Assembly (NCBI GenBank): GCA_037179385.1
Contig: CM074179.1
Span: forward strand, 37,499,224-37,563,223
Source: Holothuria scabra
Taxonomy: Eukaryota; Echinodermata; Holothuroidea; Aspidochirotida; Holothuriidae
DNA: 64,000 nt
Reading direction: 5' to 3'
Shown: in pieces, positions 26,025 through 36,125 of the stretch
Layout of the letters: every line of letters starts with the position of its first letter
How positions within the stretch are numbered: position 1 is the first letter of the stretch
The notes under the pieces: generated by a model
Databases searched by the model: none
What the model was told of the DNA's origin: nothing
What the model saw: only the letters and a program-made list of their open reading frames with translations
Program-made: the position numbers and the translations under genes

Positions 26025-26141
26025 CTTAACTTCGATTGCTAACCGATTCGATACACCATCAATAATTTCACATCAGCGATGGCTATCTAACCCATTTGCA
26101 TTAACGACAGTACATCGAATCGGTCGTCAATCGAAGTTAAG
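26025..26141. mobile_element. Fold-back element (117 bp)
   Basis: Left arm CTTAACTTCGATTGCTAACC.. continuing CGATTCGAT, and the right arm in inverted orientation (ATCGAATCGG..CAATCGAAGTTAAG). The arms are about 30 bp with a loop of about 55 bp and few mismatches. No obvious target duplication. Confidence 0.6.
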
Positions 26142-26636
26142 ACAATATCATTCTATGACTTCATCCTGAACCCAACATAGGTTCTACTGCATTTACATGA
26201 AACAGTAGATCATCCAGGAGAAAGACAATCCTAAAAAATTTAAGAAGCGACGGAACAAAGTATTCCAAAAAAAAATGTGAACATTTACATTTGATATGAT
26301 TATCCTTAGTTCGTGCATTTTGGTAAAATAATTAATCATGAAGATCACCAACATGGTGAATACTACTGAAATACCAATTTGAAATAGTTTCTGCACGATG
26401 AAGTCCTATTTCTGGGCATTCCCGGGGATTTTAGCCACCCTACTATCGTTTAGCAGTAGCAAATTTTCTAACTGAAGTAAACATTCAAACATTGTGAAGG
26501 AGTAATGGTTGGTTGGATTTTAGATAATTGAATGTAGAATTTAGGTTTCAAATAAGTACACTCTACATCCAAAAGAGGAAAAGTAACTCCAAATGAGTTT
26601 CCGGGATTATCACCCCTTAATACGAGTGAATTTAAC

Positions 26637-28401
26637 TGGGGCTGCATCGGGGCTCGGATCCGCCGGCCGGAACTATCCGGCCGGAACCTAGATTTTGCTA
26701 AGTTCCGGTTCCGGCCGGATCCATTTAAAAGTACCTGGCCGAAACTTAATACTTGCTTCAAGTGACATACGTTCAAAGTTTGAGTTAAATCATAAAGAGT
26801 GAAATGAAAAAAAGATCTGAGAGTTTTCCTCCCAGTTCTTCTTGTTATATAAGGGCTCAATCCTCTTCCTCTAAACAGTTCCAGTTCTCCTAGCCTACTG
26901 TACTTGCTCTAAACCTCCCCCTAAAAGTGTCTACTGTAAAACTTATTCTCATCCACACACAATCTCAGTTTATTGCTTCAGGACGGGTAAGTAACTGACC
27001 CCGACGTGTAATCGAAATACTCTCGGTACAGTAAAGATGCTGTGTAATTCAATTAAGTGAAGCAGAAATACTCTATATTCTTGCAATTACTGTCAATCAA
27101 CGCAGTGGCTTTGTCAAGAAAAGGGGTACAAGGGGCATGTGTCCCCCTATATAAAACCTTGTGCCCTCACCCCAAATAAGATTTGGTAAATTTTGACAAT
27201 TCAATTTACTTCGATATAAAATCACCCAAAACACCTAGGAAATGCCATTTTTCGGCTGTCTAAGGCATTGAGTTTTTAAATTTTCTGTACAATCCTGTCT
27301 GCACCAACTGAATGTGTTGCTCAGCTCCGGTAACCTTTCAAGACAGGATTACATCTTTAATGAAGAGTGAATCACATATAACTGTCCATCATTTGCTTTC
27401 TCTATAGTTCAGCTCACTTTCCTCCTTTTTCAAAATGCCAGCCAGTTCTGCTTTTGATAGTAGTTACTACAGTCTTACTTGTTATCCATTATTTGCAAAA
27501 CATTCTAGATCTATGAGAATGACCCAAGATTTACTCTTTTTCGGTAATTTTACCTCAATGTTGTAACTTTTTTCTTGGTTACACCATTTACCATGTGATG
27601 TTAAAATCCCCTCAAATTAACTGACCCACCAGTGTAAGTTGGCCTCTTGGACCACACCGAAACAGCCTTGCACTTCATACTTGGGGGTGCCTCCAACATT
27701 ATAAGTGGTGTCTAGTAGTGCTCCCCTCCCCTGCAAAATCTAAGTACTGTATGCCCCCTGTGATGCCTACAGTAGAGCAAAACATCTGGGGATGCCACTG
27801 AATCAAATAGCTGTGCTAATTGGGAATTTCTCTGGACTAATATAAAAGTTGTAGTTTGGGGTGAGAGGATTGATCGTTAACTAACAGTTAAACTGTTAAA
27901 TGTGTCAACAACATGTAGCCCTATGTATGATAGTGGATAAATCAGTTGCCATATCAAAAACATACTGTAATAATAAAAAGGTAGCAACTCTCACCCAAAC
28001 TAAAATTTTTGTATACATCTAGTCTGAAGAACTTCTCAATTGGCACAGCTCTGTCATTAACAGAAAGTTCCAAAATTGTAGAGCACAGTATACTGATATT
28101 TTATTTACTCTACTGAGAGTGTTACACATTGAGGTCTTGTATACTTACCATGAAGCAATAAACTTAAATCTGAAATGCTTCAACCAGCTACAATTCAGCT
28201 TCAAATTGTGTAGGCATTAGTGATGAAGGCTATTTTTTCCTGGTTAGTGATTTTATCTTACTACAGGCATTACAAAGTACATACAAAACATACAGTCAAA
28301 ATACTCAGCTCCGGCCGGAACTCTCCGACCAGAACTTAAAAAAAGTTCCGGCTGGTTCCGGTTCCGGTCGGATCCAAAATTTCAGTTCCGGTGCAGCCCT
28401 A
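26637..28401. mobile_element. hAT non-autonomous element (1.77 kb) with 8-bp target duplication and nested insert
   Basis: The left end TGGGGCTGCATCGG and right end CCGGTGCAGCCCTA are inverted copies with two mismatches. The flanks are identical 8-mers AATTTAAC at 26629-26636 and 28402-28409. Subterminal regions at both ends repeat the word TCCGGCCGGAAC. The interior contains a large imperfect inverted repeat (about 26852-27870 against 27985-28200) and a nested element at 27103-27800. No transposase coding remains. Confidence 0.88.
27103..27800. mobile_element. hAT-like element nested inside the 26637-28401 element
   Basis: Ends CAGTGGC and GCCACTG. Flanks AATCAACG (27095-27102) and AATCAAAT (27801-27808) agree at 6 of 8 positions. 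Relative to the related repeat at 9595-9890, this segment is a clean interruption after CTGTCAATCAA. It carries a degenerate hairpin module near 27301-27330, tying it to the common hAT-like family. Confidence 0.7.
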
Positions 28402-28409
28402 AATTTAAC

Positions 28410-29294
28410 CCCAAAAATGGAGTGAAAAACACTCACAAAGCTCTTAGCTGCTTACTTCTCTTCAGATTATTGAAAAAAATATTATAGGACTTTTTTATAA
28501 CTGCATATTCGGATAAACCAATCAGTCTGTCTTAGTAAAGTCCACATAGAGTAGGAAAAAATATTGCCACATGACTCTTAAGGCTACACCTAAATTTTCT
28601 ACAGCATCTTTAAGACACATCTTTCAGTGACATTTCATTTTTCGACCTCAAGTCCAGACTTTTATTTTTCACAATAGAAAGCTGCGTTACTTTTTCTGTT
28701 TCCGGCAGAGCACGCATTGTTTTATTTTTCATATCAACCATTTGCAATGGTGTAACTGGGGAACGATAGTGGGCGTCTCCGCCCCCCCTTCTTAACACAA
28801 TGAAGAACACAAAAGAGAAAAACAAAGAACAGGAGACAGAGGAAAAAAGGTCACATAAAAACAACAGTTCCGACGCCCTTAGAATCAAATAGAGCACATT
28901 TTGAATCCAGTCAACCTCCTTAAATCCATTTTCTGCAAGAGGAGGTATATCTCCCCTACTTACAACCCTCCTCCAGCGAGGCGGTGATTATTTATCATTG
29001 CACTCATCCCTGATAAATGCAATTCTTACTACGACCTTGATTAGTTAGCAAATTTAGAACGTAATGCAGACTGATTAAAATCTCAATGTAACCTAAAAAA
29101 GTCTCTTCTAATTTTTATACGAACTACTAGGATGATCAAATTCATTGTTCATCCTTTTTCTGGGGGGGGGGGGGGAGCTTTTTCTACCCAATCCCGTTAA
29201 CCAGTTCCTTTTCTTGAGCACCTAATATGCTGGTCAACAGCGCTGGTAACTTTTACCGTGGCCGCTTTAACTCGGGAACAGAGGTAATCGAAAA
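28410..29294. other. Unassigned DNA
   Basis: No gene recognised. A G14 tract lies at 29162-29175. A 95-codon minus frame at 28610-28897 is T/C-biased and unsupported. Confidence 0.45.
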
Positions 29295-30708
29295 CATTCT
29301 CCAGTAAATAAGATAAGCAGCAAACTGCTCAAAATTATCACTATAAGCAAGCGTATTCAAACATTGTTTACTTAGTAACATTTTTTGGAGGAGAACTTCC
29401 TTTAGAAATCCCCGGCCACGTTAATCATTGTTTGGAATGCTTTATTCTCATTGCCACATCCAACATAGACGGGATACAGGGGTTTTAAAGACATTTACCA
29501 GTAGATTAGATCAGCAGCAAACTGCTCAGAATTATCACCAGAAACAACGTATTAAAATAATGTTTACTTACACTCTAAAAACAGTTGGGTAAAAAGCGTT
29601 GGGCAAAATACAAAATGCCTAACATGTGCAAAATATTGCCCAACAAATGGGTTAAACAACTGTACCCATATTGTTGGGCAAATTGATGTTGGGTAAAATC
29701 CAGGTGTTGGTAAAAGGTGTTGGGCAAGTTTTTAAAGTACCCAACAGTTGGGTAAAATGTAATTGACCAACCAGATGATTAGTTAAAAATCTTTTAAGTT
29801 TTACAAATAATTATTGTTATGAGAGTGGTTAATTATTAGATGTTATGGTTGAATAAGGTTGGATTTGGTAAATAGAACGCTAGCGGTACTAACAGCAGTA
29901 AAAACCTGGACAAAATTACTTAAAGAGCAATGATTGTATGGAAAAAAATGTTTTCAGAAATACATAATCAATGGGAAAAGCAATACAAAGTTTACGATTG
30001 AGTTTGTTATTAAAAACTACACACTTCACTGTTTTTTAACCAATTGCATCGTCGCTGTTGTCCCAAACCACTCTTCGAGGGCAAACGGTGTAAGTTTTAG
30101 GGTACTTTGCTAAACTTCCTTCTTGCCCAAATCATGTAATTATATATCAGGTTATATTGAAATCCAAACAAGTACCCAACAGTACAGCTGTTGGGCAAAC
30201 GTGTTGGTACAAATTTTAACCATTTGTTGGGAAAAATTAGTTGGGTGGAATGGTTGGGTAATTTCTTTTGCACAACTTATGAGTAAAACACTTAAGCAAC
30301 TCAATTGGGCAGTTTTTTTACCCAATTCCGGTCAGGAAGCATACGGAACCAACGGCTGGGTAATTTTTTGCCCAGGTTGGGTACGGTAATCATTTTTTAG
30401 AGTGTAGTACCATGTTTTGGAGGTGAACCTCTGTTGATATCCCCGGCCATGATAATCACTGTTTGGAATACTTTATTCTCATAGCCACACTCCAACATAG
30501 ATGGGAAACAAGGGTTACTTTGACATTTACCAGTAGATTAGATCAGCAGAAAATTGCTCAGAATTATCACCAGAACCAACATATTAAAATATTGTTCACT
30601 AAGATACATTTTTTGAAAGAAAAACCTTATCTAGATATCTTAAAGTATACCAGGCCATATTTGGGATACTTTATTCGCGTATTGACACATCCAATATCGA
30701 GAGTTCCT
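29295..30708. repeat. Tandem repeat, three units of about 196 bp, interrupted by a MITE
   Basis: Units start at about 29295, 29492 and 30524 with CATT(T/C)(A/T)CCAGTA, and share CAAACTGCTCA, ATTATCACCAGAA, TTGTTTACTTAGTA, CCCCGGCCA, TTTGGAATACTTTATTCTCAT and AACATAGAYGGGA. The middle unit is split by the 834-bp MITE at 29571-30404. The third unit is more diverged at its end. Confidence 0.8.
29571..30404. mobile_element. Palindromic MITE of the CACTCTAAAA group, 'TTGGGCAAA' word family (834 bp)
   Basis: Ends CACTCTAAAAACAGTTGGGT and TTTTTTAGAGTG, flanked by TA (29569-29570, 30405-30406). The subterminal 150-250 bp on each side are dense in TTGGGTAAA, TTGGGCAAA and CCCAACA words in opposite orientations. 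The centre is AT-rich unique sequence. Comparison with the neighbouring tandem unit shows the empty site TTTACTTAGTA, so the target duplication is the dinucleotide TA. TA duplication is typical of Tc1/mariner-type insertion. The open frame at 30123-30389 is translated repeat. Confidence 0.88.
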
Positions 30709-31800
30709 TAAGTTTTTGCTTTTCATCGATGTCAAGGTTTTCAACACAATACCAAATAATTGTCAGTTCTTGCATGTTGAAGAACTGCGAGATTTATTTT
30801 TTTAATTTTTTCCATTTTGCGTGGGGATGGGCGGCGGTGCAAATTATCAGTGTTTTTCGTAGTTTATCGAAAAATCCAAATTTATTCCTTATTCCAACAC
30901 GAACCATGTACAAGGATCCGGTTACACAGTGGAGGGGTAAACATTGAGATGTATCCTAAACAAGGCCCAGGGTGTAACTTGGGAAGAGATGTACACTGCA
31001 ACTTTGGATAAAAACTTGTACGTTAAGATGCGAGATAGTGCAATAATTGAAAAAAGATTCATCACATATAATGAACCTTAAATAAAGCCACAACCTGGAA
31101 ATTTGTACGAATATTTTCACAGAAATCAGACTAAATACTTCAACAAAGTCTTCCAAAGTTTGGTTAACTTGAAAAAATCGTCAAATCATTTTAACTCATC
31201 CTTTTTGTAGTTTTCCAGGAGAAACTCGAAATTGTTCTATCTTACAATCATTCCGCAGGAATGAAGTAAACCAACAAATTTAAGATAAAACCTTGAAACC
31301 TATAAACATGCGGCATTTCTATTACAGTCTACGGATTATATTACCTTTGGCATATAGTGTTGACGTTTTTTTTCATTGAAAACACTCAATTGATTTCTTC
31401 TTTTTTTACCCTTTTGCATGCTTTTAAAAAAAAGTGAAATTTCCCATGTACATTCCATAAAAGTATTTTCACATAAAAAGTATTAAAAGTATTTTCATTC
31501 TTTATAACCCTTCATTGATGACATGGATAGGATTGTACACATGAAATTACAGAAGCGTATATAGCCACTTCAGCAGATATCGGCTTCAACAGGAGGTATA
31601 ACATTTTATTCAATATCTCACTCTTGTTACGGCTGAAATGCATTTTCCTTACCGGGGATTTCCCGGACTGGCAACAAACGCGCTGCCATCATCGAACAAT
31701 AAAGTAGTTTCCGGTTAAAGTAAATAAACATGTCTACGTGGAATGTTACATAGTGACACATGAAAATTTGATTGACAGCTCGAACAGGTGATCTTTAACG
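30709..31800. other. Intronic AT-rich DNA
   Basis: Nothing recognised beyond short homopolymers. Confidence 0.45.
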
Positions 31801-31917
31801 TTAAGTTAGCCTGCGGGGTGGACGAAATTTTTTTCGTCCAGCTCATCGCTACGAATCTGAGGGGAGGCAGCCTTAGAGGGCGACCGACACCAGAGGCGCC
31901 ACGCATGCTAACGTAAA
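31801..31917. mobile_element. Short imperfect inverted-repeat element
   Basis: TTAAGTTAGCCTGCGGGG at the left and CCACGCATGCTAACGTAA at the right are imperfect inverted repeats about 110 bp apart. An inner hairpin GACGAAATTTTTTTCGTC is at 31821-31838. Open frames across it are not supported. Confidence 0.5.
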
Positions 31918-32232
31918 GTACGTTCGTCTGGTTGGAATAGATGAAGCACTGTGCCTAAGTTATCATTCTGTGGTACCAGAGCATACACCTGTATTCTGGT
32001 AACATGTAGACCCCATATGCGTCAAATTAGAACAATAAAACAGCAATGTTAAGCTTTTAACAGGTAGAGGGAACAGGTGGAGGGAAGGGTTTGGTTAGGA
32101 TAATGGGAAGAAATTGAAAACAGATGTGAAGTTTGGCTAGTTCATTGTACAATCGAGTAACTCAAAAATAAACATACAATAGCGACTTACAGTTTTTACA
32201 TCAGCCTGAAACAAGACTGCCTGAAAAACGCA

Positions 32233-32539
32233 CACTCTAATAGAGTAAAATGTGTGAATTCACTCCATTAGGGTCATTAGAGGGTGAATTCAATTCAAGA
32301 CGGATAAAATTCACTCTAAAAAAGTGAACTTTCTCTACAAAAGAGCGAAATTTTCCCCTTGCCTACGGTGATAACTCTCTAAAGAAGTGATCGTTGGAGG
32401 TACTCGTGGAAAGGTGAATTCTCACAGACTGCTCTTCCTTGAGCAAATTTCACTCTTCTTAGGGTGTTGTGAATTAACCTTCCAATTCGTACTTTTCACT
32501 CTATTAGAGAGTGACGATCACTCTTTTGATTTTAGAAGG
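32233..32539. mobile_element. Degenerate palindromic MITE, 'GAGTGAA' family
   Basis: Begins CACTCTAATAGAGT and ends CTCTTTTGATTTTAGAAGG followed by TA. The interior shares the GAGTGAATTCACTCC-type words and the central GATAACTCTCTAAAGAAGTGATCG hairpin of the copies at 12902 and 53116, with many substitutions. It is an older copy of that family. Confidence 0.75.
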
Positions 32540-32586
32540 TAATATGAAGAAGCAACAACACACCTGGTCCTATATCGTTATTTTGG

Positions 32587-32785
32587 TAGATGGTGTTTAA
32601 AGGCTCGGTTTCTAACCAATTGGGTTTAGTCTAGCAGGCCACATTTTTTCATTGGTGGATCAGTTCCTTCTTCCTAATCCATTGCTCATGCACATTAGCA
32701 ATAAGGCTCTACCTTCAAAGTATTCGGTATGACGCAAACCTTCAGTCCACCCGAGGGCAAATCAGATGCTCTAACCAAGCAAGTT
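32587..32785 (-). mobile_element. tRNA-derived SINE copy
   Basis: Minus-strand head GCTTGGTTAGAGCATCTG (about 32767-32784) is a clear A-box-like tRNA segment. The B box is degenerate. The tail (AAACCGAGCC.., CCAATTGGGTTTAG in plus) matches the family at 11985-12235. Confidence 0.65.
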
Positions 32786-33442
32786 ATCAAAAATCTTTAT
32801 ACATTCGGCATGTTCAGGCATCGCAGTAATGACATCTTTTTTCTCTCTCTCTTTCTTCCCGTTTTTCTACTTGATTAACTACTTAAAAATTATTTTGATA
32901 GACTTAAATATAAATATATTTGTTTTGGATTAGTGACCGATGGAACGTCCGATTGGTCACTAATTCTACTGTTTAAGATTTAAACTCAAATATTTTAAAC
33001 GCACAATTTAATAGAGTACATATTTTATTTTATTCTATTTTTTTTTTTTTTGCTTTTGTTTTTTATTTCGGGGGGGGGGGGGGGGGGGAGGTGGAGTAGG
33101 CAGTTTAGTGCTCAGAAAACAATTCCAAAACCCCTATATAATTGAACGATGCACACTGGCTGAGCGATGCATAATTCAATGTCTTCTTTATGTTTACCAC
33201 TATAATACATCTAACAATTAAATAAGGAACCGCTGTACTGAATATTTTCTGTTGAAACCTTTCTGTATATTGTAACGATAATATGTATATTTTCTTTCAT
33301 TTGACAAGAATGTATCGATAATAAATGTAATAAAATCACTCGCCCTAGGGTTATCATGTACAAGCATACGTAAAGGTCCGTCCATATATGTCTGTAATAT
33401 CATTACTGGATTGAAAATTTGTAAAGTAAAACAAACACTTAC
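32786..33442. other. Intronic DNA with G19 tract
   Basis: AT-rich, with T-run and an uninterrupted G19 at 33070-33088. No exon seen. Confidence 0.45.
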
Positions 33443-33501
33443 CTCCCATTGACCTGACTGTAGATTCAGTTGATAATCATTCACAGAAGCATACCACATA
33501 A
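33443..33501 (-). CDS. LRR-gene exon (59 nt), minus strand
   Basis: Minus-strand acceptor TTATTGTTTATTTCAG and donor GAG|GTAAGTG flank a 59-nt exon. The first two bases TT complete a GTT codon with the last G of the 34324-34397 exon, then MWYASVNDYQLNLQSGQWE is read, ending at phase 0. It follows the LRR segment directly and probably forms its C-terminal cap. The open frame continues into intron on both sides, but the splice sites and phase match define the exon. Intron to the preceding exon is 822 bp. Confidence 0.65.
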
Positions 33502-34323
33502 CTGAAATAAACAATAAATACACCTATAACAATATACAATAGGCTTTACGGTCAATGCTATGTCACCACTGAATAAACACGGCACAGCAGATATCTTTTA
33601 TTATCATCAATTATTTTTTTAAGTTTTTACAAATCTTCCGGCAATTGATTTTATTCCTAAATTAAATATAAGAAAAACTTTGGTTGTAATATGATTTGAA
33701 CATTTGAAAGTTTATGTTCGTGAATACTGTTATGTTTGAGCCTGAGAATATTTTTTCCAGCTATCTTAAGCTAATTTATAAATCATGCATTGACGAAAAT
33801 GTTTCTTTAAACATTCAGCAGTAACGAAGGAATTATAAAGATAATTTTTACGTTTTATCCCGATATGCAATACGTAGGATAATTAGGGTTAGATAGAGTT
33901 TTACTGTAAAATTTCTAAACAATTGGTTTCAATCAGGACAACCACGGTCGTAAGTAACATAATTTATTATGAATTCTTTGCCAATATCTAAGGGATATTA
34001 CTAAAAGCACAAAAGATTATTTATATAATTTATATTTTGTTTGAACACAAGGAAAAACATTACAAGCACGCACAATTTATCTCTAAAGCATCCAATCACA
34101 CATATTTCTCTCATATAGTATAACTACTAACTATAAATAAAATTGTCAACCCTGAATACAAAGTGTCTGCAATGTTCCCCAATTCTTATGTTCTTATGAA
34201 TTTGTGTTCGTGTTTCTGTTATTCATTGCAGACAACTTAATAGAAGTCACAAGTAACTATCTTATCATACTGCATACATTAAATTTATTTTTATCACACA
34301 CAGTGTAATACAAGGTATGATAC
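33502..34323 (-). other. Intron of the LRR gene, with a SINE tail fragment
   Basis: AT-rich intron. The segment at about 33895-33955 (GTTTTACTGTAAAATTTC, CAATTGGTTTCAATCAGGAC) is a decayed fragment of the SINE tail in the same orientation as the other copies. Confidence 0.5.
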
Positions 34324-34397
34324 CTTTAACGTTTCTTGATCTAAGAACAGACACAGACTCAGCTTGGACAGATGGTGGCAGCAGACAGCCCCCCAAC
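34324..34397 (-). CDS. LRR-gene exon (74 nt), minus strand
   Basis: Acceptor CATCTTTCTTCCATCAG and donor AAAG|GTATCA bound a 74-nt exon. Its first G completes an AGG (Arg) codon begun by the last two bases of the 40881-41098 exon. It then encodes LGGCLLPPSVQAESVSVLRS and RNVK, leaving one G for the next exon. Joined upstream it restores the LRR-like motif ALKELRLGGCLLPP (consensus LxxLxLxxCxL), which is strong support for the splice. A plus-strand reading has no support. Confidence 0.7.
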
Positions 34398-34669
34398 CTG
34401 ATGGAAGAAAGATGACACAGGGAAGGACCAGTAGATTATACATTAATACAAGAATATTTATAACCTAGGATAAAACTCTAGTTTTCACTGTTAAAAATCA
34501 ATGTATATAAATTAACAGAATAAAAACAAGCAGATATTTTTTCTTCCATCTTTATTTCCTTTTTGAATCTGGATTTTTGCAGGAATATCTCAATCATCAG
34601 AATATTAAAATGACAAAGCAAATCACATACTTTCAAACCTTGATAAGAAAAAGGAGGAAAATTCCGTTG

Positions 34670-34674
<5 letters not shown>
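34398..34674 (-). other. Start of the 6.5-kb LRR-gene intron
   Basis: AT-rich intron sequence with no feature. Confidence 0.5.
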
Positions 34675-34729
<55 letters not shown>

Positions 34730-34830
34730 GTATGTATGTATGTATGTATGTATGTATGTATGTATGTATGTATGTATGTATGTATGTATGTATGTATGTA
34801 TGTATGTATGTATGTATGTATGTATGTATG
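34675..34830. repeat. Compound microsatellite (GACA)~14 (TATG)~25
   Basis: About 55 bp of GACA units directly abut about 100 bp of uninterrupted TATG units. Minus-strand frames reading (IHTY)n and (SVCL)n are artefacts of the repeat. Confidence 0.97.
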
Positions 34831-35320
34831 TTCAAATGAGATAAGAATCAATTGGGTCAAATAGACCCACACAGACCGGAAAAGGCGTCTTTTAAATTTA
34901 AATATTTAACTTTACTTTTTGATTTTTGTTTCCTCCTAAAAGATATATACTCGTCAGTTTGAAAAGCAAACTTAAACTTGTAATATAAAAGCAAACAGAT
35001 AAATAAAGATTACAGAAAAGTTGTCTGACAAATATTTTTCAGTATTTTTTCTGTAATCATAATTTTTCTCTTTATATTTTCTGTAAATAAACAGCGATTT
35101 TTAAGTGTGTACTTGCTAAATCGGTGAAATAACATTCAATTTTATCACTGCTGATCATTGTTATCTTCTCTGTTTAAAAGTCACCTTACTTTAGGTCGAA
35201 GGGTATTCAATTAGTATATGCCTTAAGCTTTTTGCGAAATATTTTTTAAAGTTTTTTTTTTCTTTTTTACATAAAGGTATCTTTCGTTATAAGTTTACTG
35301 AATTTTATTTTTCTAGTTCA
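34831..35320. other. Intronic AT-rich DNA
   Basis: Nothing recognised. Confidence 0.5.
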
Positions 35321-35985
35321 TCACATGCAGTAGAGTAGTATACAACATTCAATATGTTTTACAGTACGTGAACAGTGATGAATAGCTTACGGTGTTGTAT
35401 AAATATCTTGTCAATGTGTATGGTGTGATCTATTATTTGCCAATCACTGACACACGCGTATTTCCACCTGTTGATCTATTATTATGTAAATGAGCTACCT
35501 TTGCTTTTAGTTGCATACTGACAGGTGATGTACAAAAGTCCATTTACATGTTAGTGTCTTGTGATTGTAAACAGTGTATGTATTCACTGTGCATGTATTG
35601 CTGTGTACTGTACTAAGGAGATAATGCCCATATTCCCCGTATTGGGCTGAATTTAGAATATTTTACAGACAGACAGTACAAACAATTAAAATCTAAGGGA
35701 AATTTCTATAGTTTATTAAGATAAAGGCTAGTTTATCAGTTTAAGTCTGTATTGCCAAGTTGGTAAGTTATGTAGTAAGTGCGATGGAGTTTAACCGCCC
35801 AGTTTCAACCAGAAAGTTGCAAGTATAGGGAAAACATGATTTGAAGTTGTATATTTTTTGAATTGATGGGCAAGGGGCCACTTATTACAGGGCCAGGTGT
35901 GAAACAATATTAACATTATTTACTAGAATGACAAATGTCATTATTTTTTACTTTACAACACATATTATACACTGAGCCATCCTCC
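35321..35985. repeat. Direct duplication copy A, upstream of LINE
   Basis: Shares with 38960-39830 the ordered blocks TCATCACATGCAGTA, CAATATGTTTTACAGT, TCAATGTGTAYGGTGTG, CACCTGTTGAT, TTATGTAAATGAGC, TTGTGATTGTAAACAGTGT and CTGTGTACTGT, then a weaker block near 35930 (ACAAATGTCATTATTT). It probably arose by segmental duplication or as a dispersed intronic repeat. It also carries a SINE tail fragment near 35785-35820 (GGAGTTTAACCGCCCAGTTTC). Confidence 0.75.
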
Positions 35986-36125
35986 ACTATTTCGATTTAT
36001 GGTTATGTTACCTTAATTTATTTTGGTTGAAAAAAAAATTAACTAAGTGACCAACTTTGTTGGTATTTTTCTGTTAACTTAATGTTTCCCTTTATTTTTC
36101 TGTAAACATGTGATGGTTATGTTTC

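Noticed and set aside
30123..30389. 88-codon frame rich in W/N/G
   Set aside because: Lies wholly in the MITE and reflects its TTGGGTAA words.
34623..34872. Minus-strand frames with (IHTY)n and (SVCL)n repeats
   Set aside because: Direct translation of the GACA and TATG microsatellites.
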